A stretch of 37,890 nt of DNA from positions 1-37,890 of the forward strand of contig CAJXUS010000040.1 of assembly GCA_913060675.1 (NCBI GenBank), in the 5' to 3' direction. The position numbers were made by a program, and so were the translations under genes. The DNA comes from an uncultured Rhodospirillales bacterium (GTDB lineage: Bacteria > Pseudomonadota > Alphaproteobacteria > Kiloniellales > Kiloniellaceae). This document shows, piece by piece, positions 1 to 8,800 of the stretch (position 1 is the first letter of the stretch; each line of letters opens with the position of its first letter). The notes under the pieces are model-generated. The model worked only from the letters and a program-made list of their open reading frames with translations. It ran no database searches and was not told where the DNA came from.

Positions 1-44
1 ATCAGCCTCGGTCTCGTGGGCTCGGAGATGTGTATAAGAGACAG
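1..44. other. Nextera/Illumina adapter (not genomic)
   Basis: Positions 26-44 are the 19-base Tn5 mosaic end AGATGTGTATAAGAGACAG. Positions 11-25 are the Nextera read-2 adapter GTCTCGTGGGCTCGG, positions 3-10 are an 8-base i7 index (CAGCCTCG), and the first two bases fit the end of the P7 oligonucleotide. This is library adapter left on the contig. Genomic sequence starts at about 45. The 3' end of the PhoX-like reading frame runs into it and gains a false tail (LLYTSPSPRDRG). Confidence 0.98.
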
Positions 45-838
45 CTGCTAGAGAAGTAACCGTTAAAATTTTCCTCACAAGCAAGATAGGTGCCCCAAGG
101 TGTGCGCCCGTTACCACAGTTATTCCAGGTTCCTAGAGATTTAGTGCCTGTTGGATCACTGGAAGTTTTGAGTAGGCTGTGACCACGAGCAGGGCCTGTT
201 ATCTCCATAGGAGAGTCAGCTGTTATCCGGCGATTGAACTCAGAATTTTTAACAATAGACCATGTGCCACCTTGTTGTTCAATTTCAACAACTGTGACGC
301 CGTGGGCAGCTTTACCTTTACGAATATCATCAGCCGTTTCAGGGAGTTTGGTTTCCCTATTAGCATACATGATGCTCCGGTTAGTATACTCGTTGTTTGA
401 AACCAGAAGGTTGCGCCCCTTTACCGTGAAGAGAGACATGCCGTCGTTATTATCACCGATAGAAAGTTCCTGGCTCTCTCCTGTGCCACGGGTTTTATGA
501 TCAAACTCGACTGACTTGGACCAAAGAGGGTCACCCCACTGGGTGACGACCTGCCAGGAATACCCTTTAGGTACAGTGACAGTATCTAGGCTATTTGCCT
601 GTACAGGTTCAAAATCAAAACCGTTAGCAGCGTTTGCTTTAAAAGGTGTTAGGGCCGTTGAACCTAATACGAAAGCAGAGGCGCCAATAGCGAGGCCGCC
701 ACCAAGGAAACCGCGACGAGACATGGCTTTTTCAACAACCTGTTCAAAACCAGTTATCTCAGGTCCAGGGTTGGAAATTTCATCAAAATCGTCAAATGAA
801 AGTTCTTCCGGGAATTCTCGGTTATTTCTATCGGTCAT
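45..838 (-). CDS. phoX: PhoX-family (DUF839) alkaline phosphatase, TAT-exported, 3' end missing
   Basis: N-terminal part (about 264 codons) of a PhoX/DUF839 secreted phosphatase. Members of this family release phosphate from organic esters in the periplasm using Ca/Fe. The start at 838 is chosen because AGGAG (845-849) lies 6 bases upstream; a longer frame to 907 has no such support. The protein begins with an acidic leader and then a twin-arginine signal (SRRGFLGG, residues 40-47) followed by a hydrophobic stretch ending near ANA (68-70). Family-like segments downstream include SNNEYTNR and the CGNGRTPWGTYLACEEN region, typical of PhoX. The gene is cut by the contig end: the last genomic codons are NGYFSS, and everything after that is adapter. 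A weak PhoB-like direct repeat lies at 921-938. Assignment to the family is firm; the substrate is inferred. Confidence 0.82.
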
Positions 839-920
839 AATGCACTCCTGAGCGCTCAACACCTGCTGTAGTGGTGCCGGCTTTATTATTATTGAATGCC
901 TTAACAACTACTGGGCAGTC

Positions 921-938
921 TTTGCAAAAATATGACAA
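921..938 (-). promoter_or_regulatory. Possible Pho box upstream of phoX
   Basis: On the minus strand this reads TTGTCATATTTTTGCAAA: two 7-base half sites (TTGTCAT and TTGCAAA) spaced 11 bases apart, as in PhoB boxes (consensus CTGTCAT repeated every 11 bases). The first half matches 6 of 7 and the second only about 4 of 7. It sits 83-100 bases before the phoX start. It is suggestive mainly because of the gene it precedes. Confidence 0.25.
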
Positions 939-1008
939 TTTCAGGAAGCTTTAAAAATAAACGACATACAATTAGGGAAGGACAAATGCTGGAAGATTAA
1001 CATTTTCC

Positions 1009-1914
1009 TCAATTACCTGCCCTTTTCAAAAGTGTCTCGATAATCAATTTGAGAAAGGGGTTTTCTTTTACTGACTTTGCGGTGGAGATTGTGAGAGCCC
1101 GGTTGAGTTTTAAGCTATGTTTAAACGGTGTTACCAAGCGACCACTTTCCAGATCATTTTCAACAAGAGCCTGGTGCCCCATCATAACTCCGGCACCATT
1201 ACGAGCTTCTTCTATGGCAAGTCCATAGAGAGAAAACACGGGGCCAGTTAGTTTTATTGATTGGTTTGGTAGTGCGGAAGTAATCCAGTTTGACCAGTCT
1301 TCGGACCAACTGGAATCGTGAATACAGTTTTCATTTTCAAGATCTGATGGCTGGCTGAGGCGTTCAGCTATAGACGGGGAGCAAACAGGCAGAATGATAT
1401 CTTTGCAAACTTCATGGATATCGGCGTCCATTCCATCTGATTGTTCGAAGCTGTCATTGTAAAAGATACTAATATCAAAGGGTTCTCGTTGAAGGTTTGG
1501 TTGCTTTTCCAACGCTGTCACAGATATGGTAATTTCAGGGGCCGCTATTCTGATCGCGGGCAGCTTGGGTGACAACCAAAGCTGAGCGATGCTTGGCAGT
1601 GCCGCTATTCTAATGTGTTTCGGGGCGGCTCGAGAGCGCAGTGTTTGAACGGCCTTGCCTAAATGATCAAAAGCCGAACTAAACTCATCAATTACTCCAA
1701 TCCCGAGGTCTGTTAACGCTACACCTTGAGACCGCCTGACAAATAAATCTGCGCCAACCCAGACCTCCAGTGCTTTGATATGTTGAGCAATGGCGCCAGG
1801 CGTCACGCAAAGCTCATCAGCTGCAATTGAAAACCCACCCAATCTTGCCGCCGCTTCAAAGGCGCGCAAAGAATTCAGGGGTGGAATTTTAGGGCGTGGA
1901 GGGGATATTGCCAT
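1009..1914 (-). CDS. LysR-family transcriptional regulator, GcvA-like
   Basis: 301-residue LysR-type regulator. The N-terminal winged helix-turn-helix (about residues 10-70) has the family pattern LNSLRAFEAAARLGGFSIAA...LCVTPGAIAQHIKALE, and the rest is the periplasmic-binding-like effector domain. The PPLNSLRAFEAAARLGG opening is typical of the GcvA subgroup, which often controls amino-acid or one-carbon genes. It is transcribed divergently from the SHMT paralogue at 2082, with 167 bases between starts. A large inverted repeat at 1924-1958 lies right before its own start and is the obvious operator candidate. Regulation of the SHMT gene and of itself is therefore likely but inferred. The effector is unknown. 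Confidence 0.88.
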   Translation of the reverse strand: MAISPPRPKIPPLNSLRAFEAAARLGGFSIAADELCVTPGAIAQHIKALEVWVGADLFVRRSQGVALTDLGIGVIDEFSSAFDHLGKAVQTLRSRAAPKHIRIAALPSIAQLWLSPKLPAIRIAAPEITISVTALEKQPNLQREPFDISIFYNDSFEQSDGMDADIHEVCKDIILPVCSPSIAERLSQPSDLENENCIHDSSWSEDWSNWITSALPNQSIKLTGPVFSLYGLAIEEARNGAGVMMGHQALVENDLESGRLVTPFKHSLKLNRALTISTAKSVKENPFLKLIIETLLKRAGN

Positions 1915-1923
1915 ATTGTTGAC

Positions 1924-1958
1924 TCAGTTTTACTAGGCCTAAGAAGTAGCAAAACTGA
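1924..1958. promoter_or_regulatory. Inverted repeat, likely LysR operator
   Basis: Arms TCAGTTTTACTA (1924-1935) and TAGCAAAACTGA (1947-1958) are complementary at 11 of 12 positions around an 11-base spacer. The dyad lies between the divergent LysR and SHMT-like genes, starting 10 bases before the LysR start codon. LysR-type regulators bind interrupted dyads with T-N11-A character, so autoregulation and control of the neighbour is the simplest reading. A role as an mRNA hairpin in the lysR leader is the alternative. Confidence 0.6.
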
Positions 1959-2081
1959 TTTGCGAAGTCCAGTGAAATAGAGAGATCATAGGGACGTAAC
2001 AAACGAACAACGGTTTAAATGGCAAAGACTTCTACTCAAACATTGTATGATGTCGGCGCGTTCACATAAGGAAAAGAGCAG

Positions 2082-3362
2082 ATGTCGCAAACATCACAGG
2101 TTTCAGTACATTTCGAGGCTCCTGTAGCTACGACTGACCCGTTAATTGCTGAAGCATTAAAAAGTGAGAAAGCACGCCAACAGTCTCAAATTGAATTGAT
2201 TGCTTCTGAGAATATCGTAAGCCGGGCTGTTCTCGACGCCTTAGGGCATGAGATGACCAACAAAACCCTTGAAGGCTATCCGGGGGCACGGTTTCATGGT
2301 GGCGGTCGATTTGTTGATGTCGTTGAACAAGCAGCCATTGATCGAGCCAAAGAATTGTTTGGTTGCGCGTACGCAAATGTCCAGCCTCACTCTGGAAGTC
2401 AGGCAAATCTTGCGGTGTTTTTCACCTTATTAAAGCCGGGTGACAGAGTTCTCAGTCTTGACCTTGCCGCGGGTGGGCATCTTAGCCATGGCCTCGGAGC
2501 AAACTTGTCTGGCCGTTGGTTTGAAGCACATCATTATGGTGTTGATCGTGAAACAGGCCAGATCAACTATGATAAGCTCGAAGCACAAGCACTTGAGCTT
2601 CGTCCAAAGGTGTTAATTGCAGGTGGCTCAGCTTATCCACGAGAAATAGATTTTGAACGCATGGCCGCAATAGCGAAAAAGGTTGATGCTTTTTTCCACG
2701 TTGATATGGCGCACTTTGCGGGTTTGGTTGCCGGTGGCGTACATCCAAGCCCAATTCCTCATGCCGATTTGGTAACCTGCACAACGACGAAAACTCTCCG
2801 TGGTCCTCGTGGTGGTATCATCTTGTCAAAGTCTTCAGAATTTAACCGCAAGCTTCAGGCTGCTGTTTTCCCTGGCGTTCAAGGATCGATCCACACACAG
2901 GTTATTGCAGCAAAGGCCGTTTGCCTTGGTGAGGCCTTACAACCTGCGTTTAAACAATACGCACGGCAAATTAAAAACAATGCGCAAACATTGGCTGAAA
3001 CATTGAAAGGTAAAGGAATTGATCTCGTTTCCGGTGGAACCGATACACACATTGTGTTGCTCGATTTGAGCTCACAAAAGAAAACGGGTCAATTTATCGA
3101 AGGTGTTTTGGAAAAAGCGAACATTACAGCAAACAAAAACCCGATACCTTTTGATGCAAAACGTCCTGCGGATTGGGTTGGACTTCGTCTTGGTGTGAGT
3201 GCCGCGACAACAAGAGGGCTTAAAGAGCCGGAGTTTACCAAACTGGGCGAAGTAATTAGTAGCTTGATTTTGAGCGCTGAAACGGATCAAGAGGCGAGCG
3301 TCATTGAGCAGACAAAACAAGTCACTGCAGAACTATGCAATAGTTTCCCAATTTACTCCTGA
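2082..3362 (+). CDS. Serine hydroxymethyltransferase paralogue (possibly alpha-methylserine type)
   Basis: 426-residue PLP-dependent fold-type I enzyme of the SHMT family, close to the usual length (417 in E. coli GlyA). AAGGA lies 9 bases before the start. Conserved: PLP lysine 237 (TKTLRGPRGG), Ser42, Glu64, His133, Asp208, His211, Arg369. Changed relative to E. coli GlyA: Tyr55 is Thr62, Tyr65 is His72 and His228, just before the PLP lysine, is Thr236. A Thr at the Tyr55 position is, as I recall, a mark of alpha-methylserine hydroxymethyltransferase and widens substrate range when engineered into normal SHMT. I therefore read this as a paralogue acting on alpha-methylserine, D-alanine or a related amino acid with tetrahydrofolate, rather than the housekeeping glyA. 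Divergent LysR regulator and operator support inducible use. Confidence 0.85.
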   Translation: MSQTSQVSVHFEAPVATTDPLIAEALKSEKARQQSQIELIASENIVSRAVLDALGHEMTNKTLEGYPGARFHGGGRFVDVVEQAAIDRAKELFGCAYANVQPHSGSQANLAVFFTLLKPGDRVLSLDLAAGGHLSHGLGANLSGRWFEAHHYGVDRETGQINYDKLEAQALELRPKVLIAGGSAYPREIDFERMAAIAKKVDAFFHVDMAHFAGLVAGGVHPSPIPHADLVTCTTTKTLRGPRGGIILSKSSEFNRKLQAAVFPGVQGSIHTQVIAAKAVCLGEALQPAFKQYARQIKNNAQTLAETLKGKGIDLVSGGTDTHIVLLDLSSQKKTGQFIEGVLEKANITANKNPIPFDAKRPADWVGLRLGVSAATTRGLKEPEFTKLGEVISSLILSAETDQEASVIEQTKQVTAELCNSFPIYS

Positions 3363-3394
3363 ACAATCACTTGATTTTCTTGGAGCAAACAGAA

Positions 3395-3601
3395 ATGAAA
3401 AAAGTACGAATTTCTCTGCAAGGCAAGGGTCGTAACAGTTTATCCAAAACAATGAAGCGAACTTGTAGGGCAAGGTTATTATCACGTTACAGAAGGTGGC
3501 AATCCAAAAAGGGTGAATCCTGTTTGTCTGATAATAAAGGAGATATTGGCATTGCCTGTTCGTTTTCTCTACCAAGATCCTCGAACGAAAACATATCATA
3601 G
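3395..3601 (+). CDS. Hypothetical small basic protein (doubtful)
   Basis: A 68-codon frame with ATG at 3395 and GGAG 9 bases upstream, lying 32 bases after the SHMT-like gene and ending just before the terminator at 3607-3643. The first 40 residues are strongly basic (MKKVRISLQGKGRN...KRTCRARLLSRYRRW) and the rest is polar. No family is recognised, and there is no signal peptide or membrane segment. Position between a gene and its terminator is the only support; it may equally be an untranslated 3' region, so the 353-base gap after 3362 may hold no gene. Confidence 0.25.
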   Translation: MKKVRISLQGKGRNSLSKTMKRTCRARLLSRYRRWQSKKGESCLSDNKGDIGIACSFSLPRSSNENIS

Positions 3602-3606
3602 AAATA

Positions 3607-3643
3607 ACAAAACTGGTTTCCACAAAAAGGAAACCAGTTTTGT
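3607..3643. terminator. Bidirectional intrinsic terminator
   Basis: Perfect 15-base inverted repeat ACAAAACTGGTTTCC / GGAAACCAGTTTTGT with a 7-base loop (ACAAAAA). The core CTGGTTTCC stem is flanked by A4 and T4, so it can stop transcription from both sides. It lies between the SHMT-like gene (plus) and the metallo-hydrolase (minus), which converge here. Confidence 0.85.
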
Positions 3644-3715
3644 GGGTAATACGTCTCAATTTTTCATGACTAAGACTATTTTAGGTATTTTACTTATGAG
3701 ATACTTTTAAATTTA

Positions 3716-4636
3716 TCAATAAGTTATAACTGTTCCTTCTGAGATCAGGTTCAGAGGTAACCTATGTTCATCGTTTAAAAGAGACAAGGCACTGATCTTT
3801 TCTAAATAGAGTGGATATGTTGAATGATGAATTGGTATTATATTTTGGGGTGAAATAGCTTTTGCAAAGGGAATTAGATCTCTTGCTTCCATACTTATTT
3901 TTCCTAATGGACCAGTGGTTCCAACGCCTCCCATGTGGGGTATCATTACATCAGGTGAACCAAAAGGGATAAGGCTTTCAAGAACGATAGGAGTTCCAAA
4001 AGTATCGCCCGTCCAGTAGATGGTTTTTTGCCAATTTCCTTGAGTGAATTCTAACCAGTACCCGTTCCCTTCGCCCAGAATTCCAGAAATTGATGAGGCT
4101 TCAGAATGCAAGGCAGGGATGGATGTTATTTTTATAGTGCCGCTTTTTATTTTGTAGGTACGGGTATTTTTCCAAGGCAAATCCTCTACTAGATTGAACC
4201 CCTTTTGGGTAATCGTGGCTTTATCCTGTGAGGGAACTAACATTGGTAATGACGGTGATAATGTTGCTTGTGCCTGTTGATCAAAATGATCTTCATGCGC
4301 ATGGCTTAATAACATCAGGTTAATATCGGAGGTTTCAAGGCCTACAAAGGGTGTCAGACGTTCGTGATCAATAATATTGGGGCCTTTTGCTAGGTCAAAC
4401 ATCTCATTCGGATCTCCCATTGAAAAGGCCTTGTTACCTTGTCCAAAACAAGGATCCGTAAGGATTGTAAAACCATTGAAGGTGATGAGCATTGTGGCAG
4501 CCCCAAGCCAGCGAATGTGTACTGCAGGGTTTTCGGGCTGTTGACCAGTTGTTGAGGCAGTACTTTCTTGTGCATTAAGTAGCATCGCAGCTGAACTCGC
4601 GATTATACCTGTCGTTAAAAACTTACGACGATCCAT
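3716..4636 (-). CDS. TAT-exported metallo-beta-lactamase-fold hydrolase (UlaG-like)
   Basis: 306-residue protein from the start at 4636, where GGAG lies 6 bases upstream; a start at 4690 would add 18 residues before the signal and lacks support. It begins MDRRKFLTTG, a twin-arginine signal, with a hydrophobic segment and a likely cleavage near residue 28. The metal motif HAHEDH (about residues 112-117) is the HxHxDH signature, and WTGDTFGTP and IPIHHSTYP supply further ligand positions. The overall pattern (IRWLGAATMLITFNGFTILTDP) is that of the L-ascorbate-6-P lactonase/UlaG-like branch, so a Zn/Mn-dependent hydrolase acting in the periplasm is likely. Substrate unknown. It is divergent from the LysR gene at 4748, its probable regulator. 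Confidence 0.85.
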   Translation of the reverse strand: MDRRKFLTTGIIASSAAMLLNAQESTASTTGQQPENPAVHIRWLGAATMLITFNGFTILTDPCFGQGNKAFSMGDPNEMFDLAKGPNIIDHERLTPFVGLETSDINLMLLSHAHEDHFDQQAQATLSPSLPMLVPSQDKATITQKGFNLVEDLPWKNTRTYKIKSGTIKITSIPALHSEASSISGILGEGNGYWLEFTQGNWQKTIYWTGDTFGTPIVLESLIPFGSPDVMIPHMGGVGTTGPLGKISMEARDLIPFAKAISPQNIIPIHHSTYPLYLEKISALSLLNDEHRLPLNLISEGTVITY

Positions 4637-4747
4637 AATGGGCTCCAATAATTTAGGGATTTGCGTATCGATGAGTTGATAGTAAAACAATTAATTTTGA
4701 TGATTAAGTCAGATAAAATTGGTTTCACTATTCAGGTATATTGAACA

Positions 4748-5614
4748 ATGATCTCTCTTACCCAAATCCAAACTTTTCTGGAAGTTGCAAAGTTGGGGAG
4801 CTTTTCCAAAGCAAGTTTGCGTTTGTCTGTACCGCGTTCAACGGTAAGTGCGCGTATTCAGGCATTGGAAGAAAGGTTAAATGTCAGATTACTGGTTCGA
4901 ACCACGCGAAAAGTATCGCTGACGCATGAAGGCCAGAGCTATTTTGATAAGTGTTTTGCAGCTATAGAAACTCTCGTGGCTCTGGAAAGTGAGTTCGAAG
5001 ATAAGCAACAACTGTCGGGAAACCTGCGTCTAACGGCCCCAATCGATATTTCTAAAACCTATTTGGTTACAATTCTTGATGAATTTGTAAAGCTACACCC
5101 GCTTGTGAATATAGAGGTTATTATCACGGACGAGACTATTGATATGGTCGAGAATAATATTGACATTGCACTGCGGGGAGGCGCTCCCGGAACATCTGGT
5201 ATGATTGCTCGTCGGTTGGGAGAAGGAGAGTTGGGATTATACGCGAGCCCAGCTTATATCGAAAGTAACGACGTCATTGATCTCTTGGACGAAACCGTCA
5301 ACCATATCGTTTATGATCCGACAGGTATCGGGCGTCATATATTATCCAATGCCCGTGCCTCGAAATCGATAAACACGACCAACTTTGAACTGGTTAAAGC
5401 CATGGCCGTTCAAGCCCTGGGAATTGCATTACTACCAAAAGTAATCTGTTTAAAGGAAGTGGAAAGTGGTGAACTGCTTGAACTTGATTGCAATATCGTG
5501 TTTCCGAGCTTACCGATTTTTATCGTAATGCCTTCAGGTAAAAGGATCCCCGAAAGAGCGAGAGCCTTGATTGATTTTCTTGTTTTAGCGAACCAGAGCA
5601 CTAAGGTCCTATAA
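4748..5614 (+). CDS. LysR-family transcriptional regulator
   Basis: 288 residues: N-terminal helix-turn-helix (QTFLEVAKLGSFSKASLRL...STVSARIQALEERL, residues 5-55) followed by a LysR substrate-binding domain of the subgroup typified by DmlR/YhjC-like regulators (NLRLTAPIDISKTYL; DIALRGGAP). No convincing Shine-Dalgarno site is seen at ATG 4748. It is divergent from the MBL-fold hydrolase with 111 bases between starts, and that short region holds several AT-rich interrupted dyads (for example TTCAGGTATATTGAA at 4732-4746), so it probably controls the hydrolase. Effector unknown. Confidence 0.88.
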   Translation: MISLTQIQTFLEVAKLGSFSKASLRLSVPRSTVSARIQALEERLNVRLLVRTTRKVSLTHEGQSYFDKCFAAIETLVALESEFEDKQQLSGNLRLTAPIDISKTYLVTILDEFVKLHPLVNIEVIITDETIDMVENNIDIALRGGAPGTSGMIARRLGEGELGLYASPAYIESNDVIDLLDETVNHIVYDPTGIGRHILSNARASKSINTTNFELVKAMAVQALGIALLPKVICLKEVESGELLELDCNIVFPSLPIFIVMPSGKRIPERARALIDFLVLANQSTKVL

Positions 5615-5701
5615 AACAAATACTAAGAACATCGCCTCTGTTTGATGCAGGATACTTACGTTGGTAAAAAACAATACGTTCCCTTGTTTTTATAAAAAGA
5701 G

Positions 5702-5734
5702 TATAATCGCTCAGTATTACGGTAAGTCACTTAC
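5702..5734 (+). promoter_or_regulatory. Candidate -10 and palindrome upstream of the cyclase
   Basis: TATAAT at 5702-5707 is a perfect -10 hexamer, though no good -35 is seen 16-18 bases upstream. Fourteen bases later is the perfect 13-base palindrome GTAAGTCACTTAC (5722-5734), around the expected transcription start. An operator or a leader hairpin is possible. The binding protein is unknown. Confidence 0.35.
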
Positions 5735-5810
5735 AGGTGTCCGAAAATAAGTTTGTTGATCAATACTCCAATTTGATCGAGGGGGGCATGACAATGGATC
5801 GCGAGAAAAA

Positions 5811-8800
5811 ATGCGGTGTCCAAAATGTAACTCTGACAACCCGGTAAATCATCGCTTCTGTAGTGCTTGTGGGGCATCCCTAACTCTTACCTGTTCAAAT
5901 TGTGATTTTGAAAATCCACCTACCAGTAAGTTCTGTGGTGAATGTGGCAAAAGCTTGGATCAGTCCGATAATCAGGTCACTGATAGGGTACCCTCAACTG
6001 CAGAGATAAGTCAGTCTGAAGCTGAACATCGTCATTTAACGGTGATGTTTTGCGATTTGGTTGGATCGACGCAACTATCTCGACATATGGATCCAGAAGA
6101 ACTGCGTCGGCTTAATCTAAGCTATCAAGAGACATGTGCGCGTATCATTAAGCAGTTCGATGGTTTTGTTGCTCGTTATATGGGGGATGGCGTACTTGCT
6201 TACTTTGGCTATCCCAAGGCGCACGAAGATGATGCACAAAGAGCCATCCTCGCGGGCCTTGCTTTGGTCGAGGCTATGGCACCTCTCGAGGAAAAGTTTA
6301 AGCAGTATTTAGACACGAGGCTGGCGATCAGGGTTGGTATTGCAACTGGCAATGTGATTGTTGGCGATTTAATTGGTGAGGGAGCATCACAAGAAGCTGC
6401 CGTGGTGGGCGAGGCACCAAACCTTGCAGCGCGTTTACAGTCACTTGCTGAACACAATACAATTTACCTATCCAAGAAAACCCAACGCCTTACCCAGGGA
6501 CAATTTATGTTTGAAAAGTTGGGAATGAAGGAAATAAGGGGTTTTGAAGAGGCTCAGGAAGTCTGGCAAGTCTTATCTGAGAGCGATACTGTAAGCCGTT
6601 TTGAGGCGACCCATAAAACAGGCATAACGCCTCTTATTGGTAGGGAGCAAGAAATATCTCTTCTGTCTGAAAGGCTTATTTCAGCACGTGCAGGCAATGG
6701 ACAGGTTGTTTTGATTTCTGGTGAGCCTGGCATTGGGAAGTCAAGGATCATTGAGGCGCTTAGCCTGGATGATCTATCACAAGGCTTTACTAAAATTCAT
6801 ATTCAATGCTCACCCCATCACTTAAATAGTACCCTCCACCCCATTTCAGAATGGTTGATCCATATAGCAGGATTTGAAAGGGGGGATACCAATAACCAAA
6901 AACTGAAAAAGCTCGAAGAATATTTAAAATTAAATCTCGAGTTGTCTCATCATGGGATGATCGATGAACAACTATTTCTTCTCGGTAATTTTTTAACGAT
7001 CAAATTACCTGAACAACGACCTTCTCTTGAGCTTGGTGATCGAGAATTAAAACGTCGGACACTCGGTCTCCTTACCAATCTTTTGCTCGGGATGGGACAT
7101 TCTGAACCAACAATTATTATTGTTGAGGATGTTCATTGGATTGATCAAACGACGCTTGAACTTCTTGATGGCGTTATTGATAAGTCACCAGAAACGGCAA
7201 GTTTAGTTTTGGTGACTTTCCGTCCGGAATTTAAAGCCAGTTGGACAGGGCAGGCCCATGTAACTTTGCTTTCCCTCAATCGAATGAGCCAAAAAAATTG
7301 TACAAAACTGATTGAAAACATTGTCGATAAAATAGAGATGCCAGAAGAAATTTTGGCTCAAATTGTTGCCAAAACGGATGGAATTCCTTTGTTTGTTGAA
7401 GAGTTGACGAAGACCGTTCTCGAATCTGGGGTGGTCGAAGAGCGACAGGAAAATCACCTGCTTAATCAACCACTACCTTCTTTGGCTATTCCTGATACAT
7501 TACAAGACTCATTAATGGCTAGGCTTGATAGGTTGGCTCCTGTAAAGGAGATTTTACACATCGGTGCGGTGATCGGCCGAGAATTTTCTTATGACCTGTT
7601 GTCGGCAGTCGCAAAACAAAGTGAAAAGAATTTACGAGAATCTTTAAACAAACTGCTTGAGTCAGGATTGGTTTTTCAGCGGGGAATTGCGCCCGATGCG
7701 ACTTATATATTCAAACATGCCCTTGTTCGAGATACGGCCTATGAAAGTATCTTATCAAGCGCCCGGCAACTCTTGCACGGTCGTGTAGCGCGTGTGCTTG
7801 AGCGAGACTTTCGGGCAATTGTTTTATCAGACCCCGCTATTCTGGCTTATCATTTTGAAGAAACTGGCAGTTTGTTCGAAGCATTGGATTATTGGCAAAA
7901 AGCTGCTGAACAAGCTTTAACCCGAATGGGCACACATGAAGCCGTTGAACACTATCGAAAAGCCATCGCCCTCATACCGAGCCTTGGTCAAGATGACAGC
8001 TTCGTTGAAAAAGAACTATCCATCCATGTTTCTTACGCCAATACCCTCAGAATTTTGGATCGCTATGAAGAAGCCCATGAGAGCTTACAACGGGCAGAAG
8101 AGTTAGCATTAACGCACAAGAAAAACGCTGAACTGGCAAGGATTCACCACTGTCGGGGGAATGTTTACTTTCCTCAGGGAGAGATTGAATCCTGTATGAA
8201 ACAGCATCAACTTGCGCTGTCTTGTGCGCTTGAATCTAAGCTTCCTGATCGTGAGGCACAGGCCTTAAGCGGCTTGGGGGATGCTTATTATCTTCGCTGT
8301 CAGATGCCAACCGCCCATGATTATTTTGTAAAATCAGTAGAGATCTGTCAGCGCCATGGGTTTGAACGAATTGAAGCCGCAAATAGACTGATGGTTGCTT
8401 GGACAGCGATGTGGGCAAAAGACCTTTTTACAGCTGTTCGACTGGGAAAAGAAGCGGCAACCTTTGCCGAAAATGTCGATCATAAACGTGCAGAGATGAT
8501 TGCACGACAACTGCTTTCTGTTGCTTTTGTCGATATGGAACAAATTGATGATGCACGTTGTGAGGTTGAACGGGTGTACCAGATTTCTGAACAATTGGGT
8601 GCGGGACGGTTTACCGCTTTTTCTTTTTATCACAAAGTAAAAATGGCTTTGGCACAAGGTGATAAGGCCCTTGCTGAAAAAGAAGTTGATGAAGGCTTGA
8701 AATTCAGCCGTCAATCAAGTCACACCTTTTCAGGACCTTGTTTATTAGGTCTAAAAGGGTACTTGGCCTCGTCATCAGAAGAGCGATTGAACCATTGGAA

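Noticed and set aside
2..907. PhoX-like frame extended to both ends of its open frame
   Set aside because: The first 23 residues lack support because the ribosome site belongs to the ATG at 838, and the last 15 or so codons are adapter.
3333..3659. 108-codon minus-strand frame in the gap after the SHMT paralogue
   Set aside because: It runs across a bidirectional terminator and into the SHMT 3' end, and its composition is not protein-like.
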